From the NCBI GenBank assembly GCA_023910675.1, contig JAAVWC010000026.1:1-53930 (forward strand): DNA of 53,930 nucleotides. Direction: 5' to 3'. The number at the start of each line of letters is the position of its first letter. Positions within the stretch are counted from its first letter, which is position 1. The translations under genes were made by a program, and so were the position numbers. Positions 27,268 to 37,399 of this stretch are shown in pieces. The notes beneath the pieces were generated by a model. It had not been told where the DNA came from. It saw only the letters and a program-made list of their open reading frames with translations, and did no database searches. The DNA comes from Gemmatimonas sp. (GTDB lineage: Bacteria > Gemmatimonadota > Gemmatimonadetes > Gemmatimonadales > Gemmatimonadaceae).

Positions 27268-30200
27268 TCAGCGGCCGCCCTTGCGATGATCGCGGGCCTT
27301 GCCCTCGGGGAGCGGGCCGCGCACCAGCCTGGCGCCGACCTGCGGATCGAGATCCGCACCGCGTGACGTCACGAGCGCACGATAGCCGGACACCACCATG
27401 CCGCCTGAGCTCGTCGCCGCGACGAGCGTGCTGTTGTACCCCACCGCGAAGCCCGCGCCGTTGCCGGCCGGAGCGCCAGAGACCGACCAGAGCTGGTCGG
27501 TGGTACCCGTCGCCATGCTGCTCCAACTCGTGCCGTTCCAGCGCAGGATGGTGCCGTTGTCGCCGGTGGCATACACGTCGTTCGCATTCACGCCCCACAC
27601 CGATGTGAGGAAGGTGCTCGTGGGGAGCGACAGGGACGTCCACACCGTGCCGGTGTTCCGGAATGCAATGCCGCCCGAGCCGGATGCCGCCGCGCCTACC
27701 GCCAGGAGATTCGACGCGCCCGCCGACCAGAGACCGCCGATCGTACCGGCGGTCGACACGTTCATCGTGGTCCAGCTGGTGCCGTTGAAGCGCAGCACCG
27801 TCCCGTTCTCGCCCGTCGCGTAGACATCGTTCGCGGCGGAGCCGGAGACGGACCAGAGCGCATTCGATTGCGTCGTCACGCTGCTCCAGCTCGACCCATT
27901 GAAGCGCAGCACTTCGCCGGTCGACATGCTCGCGAAAACATTGCTGGCGCCGCTTCCCCAGAGCCCATACACGCTGCCACTGCTGGGGATCGTCATCGCC
28001 GTCCAGCTCGATCCGTTCCAACGCAGCATGGTGCCGTTCTCACCGCCGGCGAAGGCCTCGGTGCTGCTCGCGCCCCACACGGCGTTCAGCGTGGCGGTCG
28101 TCGGCGTGTTCTGCTTCACCCACGACGAGCCGTTCCAGCGATACACGAACCCGAACTCGCCAACCGCCCACGCATTCGTGGTCGACGTGCTCCAGACATC
28201 GATCAGGTCAGGCGCGATGTTCTGTGTATCCCACAGACCATTCGACAAGTGTTGGACGATACCGCGCTGCCCGCTGACCCAGACGGAGCCAGCCGCGTCG
28301 ATGGACGCGGCACTCAGCCGCGGCGCATACGACGTGGTCACTCGCGCCACCGTGCTGCCATCCACCGCATAGACTCCTTCGTCACCAGCTACCCAATACC
28401 GGTTGGCGTTGGCGGTGCTGCCAACGATGCCGTGCAAGTCGTCGGTGACATTGCCGCCGTTCACGGCGCTCCACGTGGTGCCGTTCCACCGGCGTACCGT
28501 ACCAAAGCTGCCCACGGCCATGATGTCGGTGGTACTGATGCCGAACACGCTGTTCAGCGTCTGTGTGGTGCCGGAGCTCTGGCGCGTCCACGTGCTGCCG
28601 TTCCAGCGAAGCAGTTCGCCGTTGGCCCCCACGGCCACGGCCGTGCCCCCCGATACCCACACGCCATTGAGCGCCTGCGTCGACGTGGTGTTGGTGCTGC
28701 TCCACGTTCCGCTGCTGAACCGAAGTGCTACGCCACCGGCGCCCACCGCAAAGCCGGACTGTGCACCATCGAGGAAGATACCGTTCAGCGTTTGCGTAAC
28801 GCCGCTGCTCATCGCGCTCCACGTCGACCCGTCCCAGCGTACGATCACGCCGTTGGTTCCCACGGCAATCGCGTTGCTGACGCCCGTCGCGCTAACCGCC
28901 TGAAACAGGGTGCTGTGCGTGGCGCCACGCGTGGCCAGGCTCCAGACACCACCCGAGAGGCGATACACATCACCCTTGGAATTCACGGCAAACGCCGAGT
29001 TGGCGTCGATGCCGTCGAACGACACGACATCTTCGTGCAGCGCACCGCTGAGGCGCGTGCTGGTCCAGCTCGTCGCGAGCTGCGTCGCGGCCGGGGCGAC
29101 TGTCACGGCCACCGTCGCAGAGATGTTGGGGTTGGCCGTCGACGCCACCGTGATCGCGGCCGTCCCGTTCGACAGCGCGGTCACGAGCCCCGCGACGTTC
29201 ACCGACGCGACCGCCGGATTACTGCTGTTGAACGTCACGGCGGTCGATGCACCGCCGCGCGTTTGCACCGACGGAACGAGCTGCGTCGTTTGTCCGCTCG
29301 TCAGCGCTACGGCCGATGGACTCACCGACACGGACAACACGGTCGGTACGACCGCGACAGTCACGGTGGCGTTCGCCCGCCGTGTGGTGTCCGCCACGGA
29401 GATGGCGGTAATCGTCGTCGTGCCGTTCGCCACGGCCGAGACGATGCCCGCTGCAGAGACCGTGGCGACCCCGATGTTACCGCTGCGCCAGATCAGATCC
29501 GTCGAAACACTAGGATCCGCCTGCACCGTCGCCGACAGCACGCGGCTCTCGCCCGGTTCGATCGAGAATGTGGACGGCGTGAGCGCAACGGTGGGCGCGT
29601 TGCGCACCGTGATCTGTGACGTCGAGCGGCGCGTGGTATCGGCGACCGCCACGGCGGTGATTGTCGTGGTGCCCGCCGACAGCGCGCTCACCAGACCACT
29701 CGCGCTGACACTCGCGACGGTCGGGTTGCTGTTGCGGTAGGTGACGCTCGTTGGCGCGCCACCCTTGGCGTCGACGGTCGTCGACAGCTGCAGCGACTGC
29801 GTGCCGACAATCGCCGCCGCCGACGGCGAGACGCTCACCGAGCGGACGCCCGGCAGTATGGCGACCGTAATGGTGGCCGTGGCGCGCCGCGTGGTATCGG
29901 CGACCGAAATGGCGGTGACGGTCGTGGTGCCCATCGACGTGGCCGTTACGACACCGGCGCTCGAAACCGACGCGACCTGCGCGTTCGCCGTGCGCCAGAT
30001 GAGCGCCCGGTTCACCTCGGGGTCGGCCGTAACGGTGGCGGTAAGCGTTGCGGATTCACCGGGTTCGACGGTCAGTGCCGTCGGTGTCAGCGTCACCGTC
30101 GGGATGCTGCGCACGGTGACGAGCGCGGTGGACCGTCGCGTGGTATCGGCGAGCGACACCGCCGTGATGATGACCGTGCCGGCGCGGACGCCGGTGACCA

Positions 30201-31542
30201 GGCCGGTGTTACTCACCGTCGCGACCGACGGATTGCCCGAACGCCACTGCACGTCCTGCACGGCGCCGGCGTCAGCCGTGACGGACACGGCGAGTTGCCG
30301 AGTGTCTCCGGTGGCCACCGTGAGCGCCGAGGGTTGCACGTCGACGTCACGCACGAGCGGCACGATCGTGATGGTCGCGCTGCCGCGACGTGTCGAATCG
30401 GCGCTCAAGACGGCGGTAATCGTCGCCGTTCCCTGCGCGAGACCGGTGACCATCCCATTCGAGGCCACCATCGCCACGGTGGGATTATCCGAACGCCACG
30501 TAAGCGCGGTGCTGAGGCCATCTTCGGCCTGCACCTGTGCGTTCAACTGGCGCGTCTGGCCCGGGCCGAACGTCGCGGACGACGGGGTGAGTGTGACCGA
30601 TCGCGGGAAGCGAACCGCCAACGTTACCGAGTCCGTCATGTCCGCGAACGTGGTCGACCGCACCCGAATCAGCGCGGTGCCAAGTCCGGTCGCAATGACA
30701 CGACCGCTGCTGGTGACCGAGGCGACGGTGGGGTTCGCACTGCTCCACTCCAACGCCTGCGATTCATTCTCGTCGACATCCACCGTGGCCGCGAACTGTT
30801 GCGCGTCGCCGATGAAGAGTTCACGCGGCGCGTTCGCAATGCTCACGCTGCGCGGGCGGTTCACGGTCAGCTGGGTCACCGCCGACACGCGTGGATCGCC
30901 AATGGCACTGACGCGAATGGTGGTGCTGCCCATGCTCACGCCCGTCACCACGCCGCCCGACACCGTGGCAATCGTGGCGTCGGCGCTTTCCCAGCGTAGC
31001 GCGGTCGTCGCGCCCGGTTCGGCGTCGATCACCGGTGCGAGCGTGATGATGCTACCGGCGCGTACCTGCGTGGCGGCATCGAGCGCAATGCTGCGCACGA
31101 CGTTCACCGTGATGGGGATTTCCTGCGTCACGGCGCCAGCGGTCACGCGAATCGTGGTGCGTCCCGAGGCGCGCGCGGTCACGGTGGCGCTGGCGCCGCT
31201 GCCGGAGACATCGGCGATGGTGATATCGGCGCTCGACCACGAGATCGAGGCGGAGGGGATCACGACGCCGTTGGCGTCACGCACGAACGCGGAGATGTTT
31301 TCCGACGCGCCAATGGCACCAAGACCGACAGCGGCAACCGAGAGGTCAATGCGCGCCGCTACTGCCGGCCGGTTGTTGTTGTTCCCCGTCGCGGGCGCGG
31401 TGATGTCGCCGGCTCCAGCGCAGGCCGCGAGCAATGCCCAGGAGCACATGGCAACGCGGCGCGCGACGGTACGAGACAATACGTGCCATGTCGACGGCGA
31501 CGCGGAATTGGACGAGCGGGTGACGGACGAATTCGAGAGCAT
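27268..31542 (-). CDS. Large lipoprotein: nine Ig-like (Big2) domains plus propeller-like repeats (paralogue 1)
   Basis: This predicted surface-exposed protein has about 1424 residues. A lipobox LLAAC lies near residue 40. Nine Big2-type Ig-like modules follow (to about residue 830), each opening like VSVSPSxxxV and closing like GTTTITAVxxAD. The C-terminal half has about a dozen 40-45-residue repeats with NGTSW and VYAxGxNGTxLRW motifs, as in bladed propellers. The start is uncertain: ATG 31542, GTG 31575 or ATG 31449. Its stop lies at the edge of array A. A co-linear paralogue follows upstream at 34.3-37.3 kb. Adhesion or polymer binding is plausible from the domain types, but nothing shows a ligand. 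Confidence 0.85.
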   Translation of the reverse strand: MLSNSSVTRSSNSASPSTWHVLSRTVARRVAMCSWALLAACAGAGDITAPATGNNNNRPAVAARIDLSVAAVGLGAIGASENISAFVRDANGVVIPSASISWSSADITIADVSGSGASATVTARASGRTTIRVTAGAVTQEIPITVNVVRSIALDAATQVRAGSIITLAPVIDAEPGATTALRWESADATIATVSGGVVTGVSMGSTTIRVSAIGDPRVSAVTQLTVNRPRSVSIANAPRELFIGDAQQFAATVDVDENESQALEWSSANPTVASVTSSGRVIATGLGTALIRVRSTTFADMTDSVTLAVRFPRSVTLTPSSATFGPGQTRQLNAQVQAEDGLSTALTWRSDNPTVAMVASNGMVTGLAQGTATITAVLSADSTRRGSATITIVPLVRDVDVQPSALTVATGDTRQLAVSVTADAGAVQDVQWRSGNPSVATVSNTGLVTGVRAGTVIITAVSLADTTRRSTALVTVRSIPTVTLTPTALTVEPGESATLTATVTADPEVNRALIWRTANAQVASVSSAGVVTATSMGTTTVTAISVADTTRRATATITVAILPGVRSVSVSPSAAAIVGTQSLQLSTTVDAKGGAPTSVTYRNSNPTVASVSASGLVSALSAGTTTITAVAVADTTRRSTSQITVRNAPTVALTPSTFSIEPGESRVLSATVQADPSVSTDLIWRSGNIGVATVSAAGIVSAVANGTTTITAISVADTTRRANATVTVAVVPTVLSVSVSPSAVALTSGQTTQLVPSVQTRGGASTAVTFNSSNPAVASVNVAGLVTALSNGTAAITVASTANPNISATVAVTVAPAATQLATSWTSTRLSGALHEDVVSFDGIDANSAFAVNSKGDVYRLSGGVWSLATRGATHSTLFQAVSATGVSNAIAVGTNGVIVRWDGSTWSAMSSGVTQTLNGIFLDGAQSGFAVGAGGVALRFSSGTWSSTNTTSTQALNGVWVSGGTAVAVGANGELLRWNGSTWTRQSSGTTQTLNSVFGISTTDIMAVGSFGTVRRWNGTTWSAVNGGNVTDDLHGIVGSTANANRYWVAGDEGVYAVDGSTVARVTTSYAPRLSAASIDAAGSVWVSGQRGIVQHLSNGLWDTQNIAPDLIDVWSTSTTNAWAVGEFGFVYRWNGSSWVKQNTPTTATLNAVWGASSTEAFAGGENGTMLRWNGSSWTAMTIPSSGSVYGLWGSGASNVFASMSTGEVLRFNGSSWSSVTTQSNALWSVSGSAANDVYATGENGTVLRFNGTSWTTMNVSTAGTIGGLWSAGASNLLAVGAAASGSGGIAFRNTGTVWTSLSLPTSTFLTSVWGVNANDVYATGDNGTILRWNGTSWSSMATGTTDQLWSVSGAPAGNGAGFAVGYNSTLVAATSSGGMVVSGYRALVTSRGADLDPQVGARLVRGPLPEGKARDHRKGGR

Positions 31543-31689
31543 AGCAGCGGCGAATGGGAGACACCATACCTGCACGTCACTATGACGAGTCAGTTATGCC
31601 CATGGCACGGGGCGACGCTTCACGGCGTGATAGCGGTCACGCGATTGATGCGTATTGTTACACGACCGGCAATCGGGTGCGTTGTCGCA

Positions 31690-34344
31690 TGCGCGGGGGA
31701 ACGGCTGTTGGCCTGCGTCCCTGCTGTCTGTGTGGCTGCCGTCTGCGCGACTCGGCGCGATGCGGCGGGTTCACGCCGAGACGGCGGACGGCAGGAACTC
31801 AGACGGCAGGTGCGGGGGAACGGCTGTTGGCCTGCGTCCCTGCTGTCTGTGTGGCTGCCGTCTGCGAAACTCGGCGCGATGCGGCGGGTTCACGCCGAGA
31901 CGGCGGACGGCAGGAGCCCAGACGGCAGGGGCGGCGGAACGGCTGTTGGCCTGCGTCCCTGCTGTCTGTGTGGCTGCCGTCTGCGCGACTCGGCGCGATG
32001 CGGCGGGTTCACGCCGAGACGGCGGACGGCAGGAACTCAGACCGCAGGTGCGGGGGAACGGCTGTTGGCCTGCGTCCCTGCTGTCTGTGTGGCTGCCGTC
32101 TGCGCGACTCGGCGCGATGCGGCAGGATTGCACCGAGACGGCGGACGGCAGGAGCCCAGACGGCAGGGGCGGCGGAACTGCTGTTGGCCTGCGTCCCTGC
32201 TGTCTGTGTGGCTGCCGTCTGCGAAACTCGGCGCGATGCGGCGGGTTCACGCCGAGACGGCGGACGGCAGGAGCCCAGACGGCAGGGGCGGCGGAACGGC
32301 TGTTGGCCTGCGTCCCTGCTGTCTGTGTGGCTGCCGTCTGCGCGACTCGGCGCGATGCGGCGGGTTCACGCCGAGACGGCGGACGGCAGGAACTCAGACC
32401 GCAGGTGCGGGGGAACGGCTGTTGGCCTGCGTCCCTGCTGTCTGTGTGGCTGCCGTCTGCGCGACTCGGCGCGATGCGGCAGGATTGCACCGAGACGGCG
32501 GACGGCAGGAGCCCAGACGGCAGGGGCGGCGGAACTGCTGTTGGCCTGCGTCCCTGCTGTCTGTGTGGCTGCCGTCTGCGCGACTCGGCGCGATGCGGCG
32601 GGTTCACGCCGAGACGGCGGACGGCAGGAACTCAGACCGCAGGTGCGGGGGAACGGCTGTTGGCCTGCGTCCCTGCTGTCTGTGTGGCTGCTGTCTGCGA
32701 GACTCGGCGCGATGCGGCAGGTTCACGCCGAGACGGCGGACGGCAGGAACTCAGACCGCAGGTGCGGGGGAACGGCTGTTGGCCTGCGTCCCTGCTGTCT
32801 GTGTGGCTGCCGTCTGCGCGACTCGGCGCGATGCGGCAGGATTGCACCGAGACGGCGGACGGCAGGAGCCCAGACGGCAGGGGCGGCGGAACTGCTGTTG
32901 GCCTGCGTCCCTGCTGTCTGTGTGGCTGCCGTCTGCGCGACTCGGCGCGATGCGGCGGGTTCACGCCGAGACGGCGGACGGCAGGAACTCAGACCGCAGG
33001 GGCGGTGGAACGGCTGTTGGCCTGCGTCCCTGCTGTCTGTGTGGCTGCCGTCTGCGCGACTCGGCGCGATGCGGCAGGATTGCACCGAGACGGCGGACGG
33101 CAGGAGCCCAGACGGCAGGGGCGGCGGAACTGCTGTTGGCCTGCGTCCCTGCTGTCTGTGTGGCTGCCGTCTGCGCGACTCGGCGCGATGCGGCGGGTTC
33201 ACGCCGAGACGGCGGACGGCAGGAACTCAGACCGCAGGTGCGGGGGAACGGCTGTTGGCCTGCGTCCCTGCTGTCTGTGTGGCTGCTGTCTGCGAGACTC
33301 GGCGCGATGCGGCGGGTTCACGCCGAGACGGCGGACGGCAGGAACTCAGACGGCAGGGGCGGGGGAACGGCTGTTGGCCTGCGTCCCTGCTGTCTGTGTG
33401 GCTGCCGTCTGCGAAACTCGGCGCGATGCGGCGGGTTCACGCCGAGACGGCGGACGGCAGGAGCCCAGACGGCAGGGGCGGCGGAACGGCTGTTGGCCTG
33501 CGTCCCTGCTGTCTGTGTGGCTGCCGTCTGCGCGACTCGGCGCGATGCGGCGGGTTCACGCCGAGACGGCGGACGGCAGGAACTCAGACCGCAGGTGCGG
33601 GGGAACGGCTGTTGGCCTGCGTCCCTGCTGTCTGTGTGGCTGCCGTCTGCGAAACTCGGCGCGATGCGGCGGGTTCACGCCGAGACGGCGGACGGCAGGA
33701 GCCCAGACGGCAGGGGCGGCGGAACGGCTGTTGGCCTGCGTCCCTGCTGTCTGTGTGGCTGCCGTCTGCGAAACTCGGCGCGATGCGGCGGGTTCACGCC
33801 GAGACGGCGGACGGCAGGAGCCCAGACGGCAGGGGCGGCGGAACGGCTGTTGGCCTGCATCCCTGCTGTCTGTGTGGCTGCCGTCTGCGCGACTCGGCGC
33901 GATGCGGCGGGTTCACGCCGAGACGGCGGACGGCAGGAGCCCAGACCGCAGGTGCGGGGGAACGGCTGTTGGCCTGCGTCCCTGCTGTCTGTGTGGCTGC
34001 CGTCTGCGCGACTCGGCGCGATGCGGCGGGTTCACGCCGAGACGGCGGACGGCAGGAACTCAGACCGCAGGTGCGGGGGAACTGCTGGCGCCCTGCGTCC
34101 CTGCCATCTGTGTGGCTGCCGTCTGCGCGACTCGGCGCGATGCGGCGGGTTCACGCCGAGACGGCGGACGGCAGGAACTCAGACCGCAGGTGCGGGGGAA
34201 CTGCTGGCGCCCTGCGTCCCTGCCATCTGTGTGGCTGCCGTCTGCGAGACTCGGCGCGATGCGGCAGGATTGCACCGAGACGGCGGACGGCAGGAACTCA
34301 GACCGCAGGCGCGGAGGAACGGCCGTCGCCCTGTGTCCCTGCCA
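31690..34344. repeat. Tandem array B: about 22 hairpin units of 119 bp
   Basis: Twenty-two copies of the same hairpin unit as array A recur every 119 bp, plus a partial last unit. The unit centre is CTCGGCGCGATGCGGCGGG, with CGCCGAGACGGCGG on the other arm. Spacers read GCGGGGGAACGGCTGTTGG. Variants alternate at fixed sites: GCGCGACTC/GCGAAACTC/GCGAGACTC; GGGTTCACG/AGGATTGCAC; GGAACTCAGACCG/GGAGCCCAGACGG. The 31576-31689 stretch before it holds no gene. The right end meets the stop codon of paralogue 2. All three plus-strand frames remain open across it, because 119 is not a multiple of 3 and the unit lacks stops; this is not evidence for coding. Confidence 0.93.
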
Positions 34345-37320
34345 TCAGCGCCGCCGCTGCCGTGCGAGTCCGGTGGGGAGTGCGCCGCGGCGCCACTGGG
34401 CGCCGGCGCCAGGCTCGAAGGATCGGGTCGCCTCGCTGGTTGCCGCGCTGACACTCGCGCGTAGCGCATTGTTCGTGCCGGCGACGACGGTGCCGTTCTG
34501 CCCCACCGCGAAGGCGGCGCCGTTGGCAGTCGGCGCTGCCGACAGACTCCAGAGTAGATCGGTTGTCCCCGTGGGAATCGTGCTCCACGTGTTGCCGTTG
34601 AACCGCAGGAGTGACCCGTTGGCACCGGTCACGTACAGATCATTGTTGCTCGGCCCCCAGATCGATGTGAGCACGCTGGTGGTGCCCACCTGCAACGACG
34701 ACCACGACGTGCCGTTGAAAAGCGATGCTGTACCGGCGGTGCCACTGACGTTGCCGCCCACCGCGTACACGTTGCTGACACCGGTGAGCCATGCGCCAGA
34801 CAATGTCCCGGTGCCGGCGGGCGACGCGATCGGGGCGAAGGTGGTACCATTGAAGCGCAGCACGGCGCCGTTCTCGCCGGTGGCAATGATCTCGCCCGGC
34901 GACGCCCCGAAGAGGGCCCATAGCGGTGCGCTCGTGGTTTGCACCAGCGCCCAGCTGGTCCCGTTCCAGCGCAAAATCTCGCCGCCTCTGGTGGTGGCGA
35001 AGACGTTAACGGCGCCGCTGCCCCAGATCGCGTACACGCTGCTGCTGCTAGGGAAGGCCATGGCCAGCCACTGGGTGCCGTTCCAGCGCAGCATGGTGCC
35101 ATTCTCGCCGCCCGCGAACGCGTCAGTCGCCGAGACCGCCCACACGGTATTGAGATGCGCGGTGGTGGACGTCGTGAGCCGGTTCCAGGTGGTGCCATCC
35201 CAACGCCACGCAAACCCATATTCGCCGACGGCAAACGAGCTGGTGGGCGACGGGCTCCACACGTCGAGGATATCGGGCGCGAGGTTGTTGGTCGTCCACG
35301 GTGCGCCACTGCGCAGCACGGCACCGCGCTGTCCTGTTGCCCATACGCCGCCGGTGCCATCGACGGTGATACCGAACAGCCTGGGCGCGTACGGCGTGCT
35401 GACGGCCGTCAACGTGTTCACGTCGAGCTGCGCGACGCCGCCGTCGCCGGCGATAAAGCGCCGCCCGCCGTTCGCGGGGCTCCCGGACACGGCGTAGAAG
35501 CTGCCCGCAATTCCCGCCGGCGGCACGAGCACCCACGCGGTCCCGTTGAATCGCACAATCGTGCCGGAGGCGCCCACCGCCACCACATCTGAGGCCGTCA
35601 CGCCGTGCACCCCGAACAGATCTTCCCCGGTGGGGAGCGCGACGCTGCTCCAGGTACCGGTGGTGCGGCGAAGCATCGTCCCGTCGTTGCCTACGGCATA
35701 CACGACGTTGTCGCCCGCCCAGAGCGCGTTGAGCGCGAGGGTGGAACCCGAGGCTTCACTGCTCCACGCCGTGCCGTTCCAGCGCAGCAGTGTCCCGTTG
35801 GCGCCGGCCGCGTACGCGAGGTTCGCGCTCTCCATCCAGACGGCAAAGAGATTGCGCGTCGTGCCCGAGGTCATGGCACTCCACGTGGTCCCGTCGAAGC
35901 GGGCAATCACCCCGTTGCTGCCCACGGCCAACACGTTGGTGGGCGACACCGCATGCACCGCGTAGAAAATCGTGCCAAAGCTGCTGCCGCGCGCACTCGA
36001 TGCCCATGAGGTGCCGTTCCACCGGAAGACATCGCCGACGGAGTTCACGCTGAAGGTGCTGGTGGCCGCCGGCGAGACAATGGACACGACGTCTTCGTAC
36101 AGCGCGCCGGTGAGTCGGGCGGCGTTCCAGTTGGCCGCGAGTCGCGGCACGACCGTGACCGTGAGGGTGTCGCGGCGTGCGGCGTCTGCAGTCAGCGACG
36201 CCGTGATGAGGGTGCTCCCCAACGCGAGCCCGGTGACGACCCCCTGCGCATTCACCGACGCGACCTGCGGCGCACTCGACGTCCACGAGAGCGCGGTATT
36301 CACCCCCGGGTCCGCCACGACGGTGGCGGTGAGCGTGGCGCTGGTTCCTGGATTGAGGGCTACGCCGCGTTGGCTCATCGTGACCGTCGTCGTCCGTGGG
36401 GCGACCGTAATGGTGCTCGTCGCGCGGCGATTGGTGTCGGCGGTGGCGAGCGCAGTGATCGTCGACGTGCCCACGCCGAGCGCCGTGACGAGGCCGCTAT
36501 TGTTGACCGACGCGACGGCGGGGTTGGATGAGCGCCACGAGGACGTGGTCGCAAGGCCGGCATCGGCGGTGACCGTGGCCGCGAGCTGCTGGGTGAGGTT
36601 GATGTTGAGCGTGGCCGCCGTCGGGGTCACCGTCACCGCGCGCACCACTTGAATGATGTTCACCGTCGCCGTCGCGCGGAGCGTCGTGTCGACGGTGGAG
36701 AGGACGGTGATTTGGGTGCTGCCCTGCGTGACGCCGGTGACGACGCCGGTGGCCGACACCGTTGCGACGTTCGGGGCGCTGCTGCGCCAGGTGACCGTGG
36801 TGGCGAGCCCCGGATCGATTTGCAGCGTGGGGGTCAGCGTGGCGGTCTGTCCGGTGCCGATGTTCACCACCGTCGGCGCCACGGCCAGACTGCGCGCCGG
36901 CTGAATGACGATGAGCGCGGTCCCGCTCACGGCACTGTTGGCCGTTGACGTCGCGCGAATCGTGGCGGTGCCAGTGCCCACCCCGGTAACCACGCCGCTG
37001 CTGTTGACGCTGGCGAGCGTGGGCGCCTCAGACGTCCAGGTCACGGTGGTCGCGGCGCCAACGGCGGCATCGACGAGCGCGCTCAGTGACTGCGTTTCCC
37101 CCACGCGCACGGTGGCCGAACTCGGGGTCACGGAGACGCTGCGCACCTGGGGCGGCGCAGGGGGCGGAGTGGGTCCGCTATCGCCGCCGCCGCCACACGC
37201 GGTGAGCGCGAGCGCCAGCAGCAGCCGGCGTCCTTTGGTGGGGAGCCGGCCCGCGGCGTCGCGTGGCGTAGGTGCAGCGGAACGGCGTGCCCATCGGAAC
37301 CGGAGGGGGAGCGGAACCAT
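34345..37320 (-). CDS. Large lipoprotein: four Ig-like (Big2) domains plus propeller-like repeats (paralogue 2)
   Basis: The protein has 991 residues with a lipobox LALTAC followed by a Gly-rich/Pro linker. Four Big2-type modules (RSVSVTPSSATVRVGE, RSLAVAPTVVNIGTGQ, RAVTVTPTAATLNINL, and one opening TTVTMSQRG) are followed by the same propeller-like region as paralogue 1 in the same order. It shares landmarks such as GALYEDVVS/GALHEDVVS, YAPRLFGI/YAPRLSAA and AFAGGENGTMLRWNG. It has five fewer Ig-like modules than paralogue 1. The C-terminal GALPTGLARQRRR also matches GPLPEGKARDHRKGGR. It is probably secreted and anchored at the outer membrane. The function is not known. Confidence 0.87.
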   Translation of the reverse strand: MVPLPLRFRWARRSAAPTPRDAAGRLPTKGRRLLLALALTACGGGGDSGPTPPPAPPQVRSVSVTPSSATVRVGETQSLSALVDAAVGAATTVTWTSEAPTLASVNSSGVVTGVGTGTATIRATSTANSAVSGTALIVIQPARSLAVAPTVVNIGTGQTATLTPTLQIDPGLATTVTWRSSAPNVATVSATGVVTGVTQGSTQITVLSTVDTTLRATATVNIIQVVRAVTVTPTAATLNINLTQQLAATVTADAGLATTSSWRSSNPAVASVNNSGLVTALGVGTSTITALATADTNRRATSTITVAPRTTTVTMSQRGVALNPGTSATLTATVVADPGVNTALSWTSSAPQVASVNAQGVVTGLALGSTLITASLTADAARRDTLTVTVVPRLAANWNAARLTGALYEDVVSIVSPAATSTFSVNSVGDVFRWNGTSWASSARGSSFGTIFYAVHAVSPTNVLAVGSNGVIARFDGTTWSAMTSGTTRNLFAVWMESANLAYAAGANGTLLRWNGTAWSSEASGSTLALNALWAGDNVVYAVGNDGTMLRRTTGTWSSVALPTGEDLFGVHGVTASDVVAVGASGTIVRFNGTAWVLVPPAGIAGSFYAVSGSPANGGRRFIAGDGGVAQLDVNTLTAVSTPYAPRLFGITVDGTGGVWATGQRGAVLRSGAPWTTNNLAPDILDVWSPSPTSSFAVGEYGFAWRWDGTTWNRLTTSTTAHLNTVWAVSATDAFAGGENGTMLRWNGTQWLAMAFPSSSSVYAIWGSGAVNVFATTRGGEILRWNGTSWALVQTTSAPLWALFGASPGEIIATGENGAVLRFNGTTFAPIASPAGTGTLSGAWLTGVSNVYAVGGNVSGTAGTASLFNGTSWSSLQVGTTSVLTSIWGPSNNDLYVTGANGSLLRFNGNTWSTIPTGTTDLLWSLSAAPTANGAAFAVGQNGTVVAGTNNALRASVSAATSEATRSFEPGAGAQWRRGALPTGLARQRRR

Positions 37321-37350
37321 GATCGGACCAAATGATGAGGGGACGCAGAG

Positions 37351-37384
37351 GCCGTGGCACCCGTGCCATCACGAGTGCCACGGC
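37351..37384 (-). terminator. Hairpin between aspartase and paralogue 2
   Basis: GCCGTGGCAC and GTGCCACGGC pair perfectly around a 14-nt loop, 16 bp after the aspartase stop on the minus strand. It has no clear U-run. It probably ends or insulates the aspartase transcript. Confidence 0.55.
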
Positions 37385-37399
37385 CCCCGCGTGTTGTCG

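Noticed and set aside
29741..31585. Plus-strand frame of 614 codons opposite paralogue 1
   Set aside because: Antisense of the Ig-like repeats; it has a repeating V/T/A pattern mirrored from the real minus-strand protein.
31483..35497. Very long plus-strand open frames (up to 1280 codons) across array B
   Set aside because: The 119-bp unit has no stops in any frame on this strand and 119 is not a multiple of 3, so the same peptides cycle through all frames. The frames also run antisense into a real gene. The frames are a by-product of the repeat.
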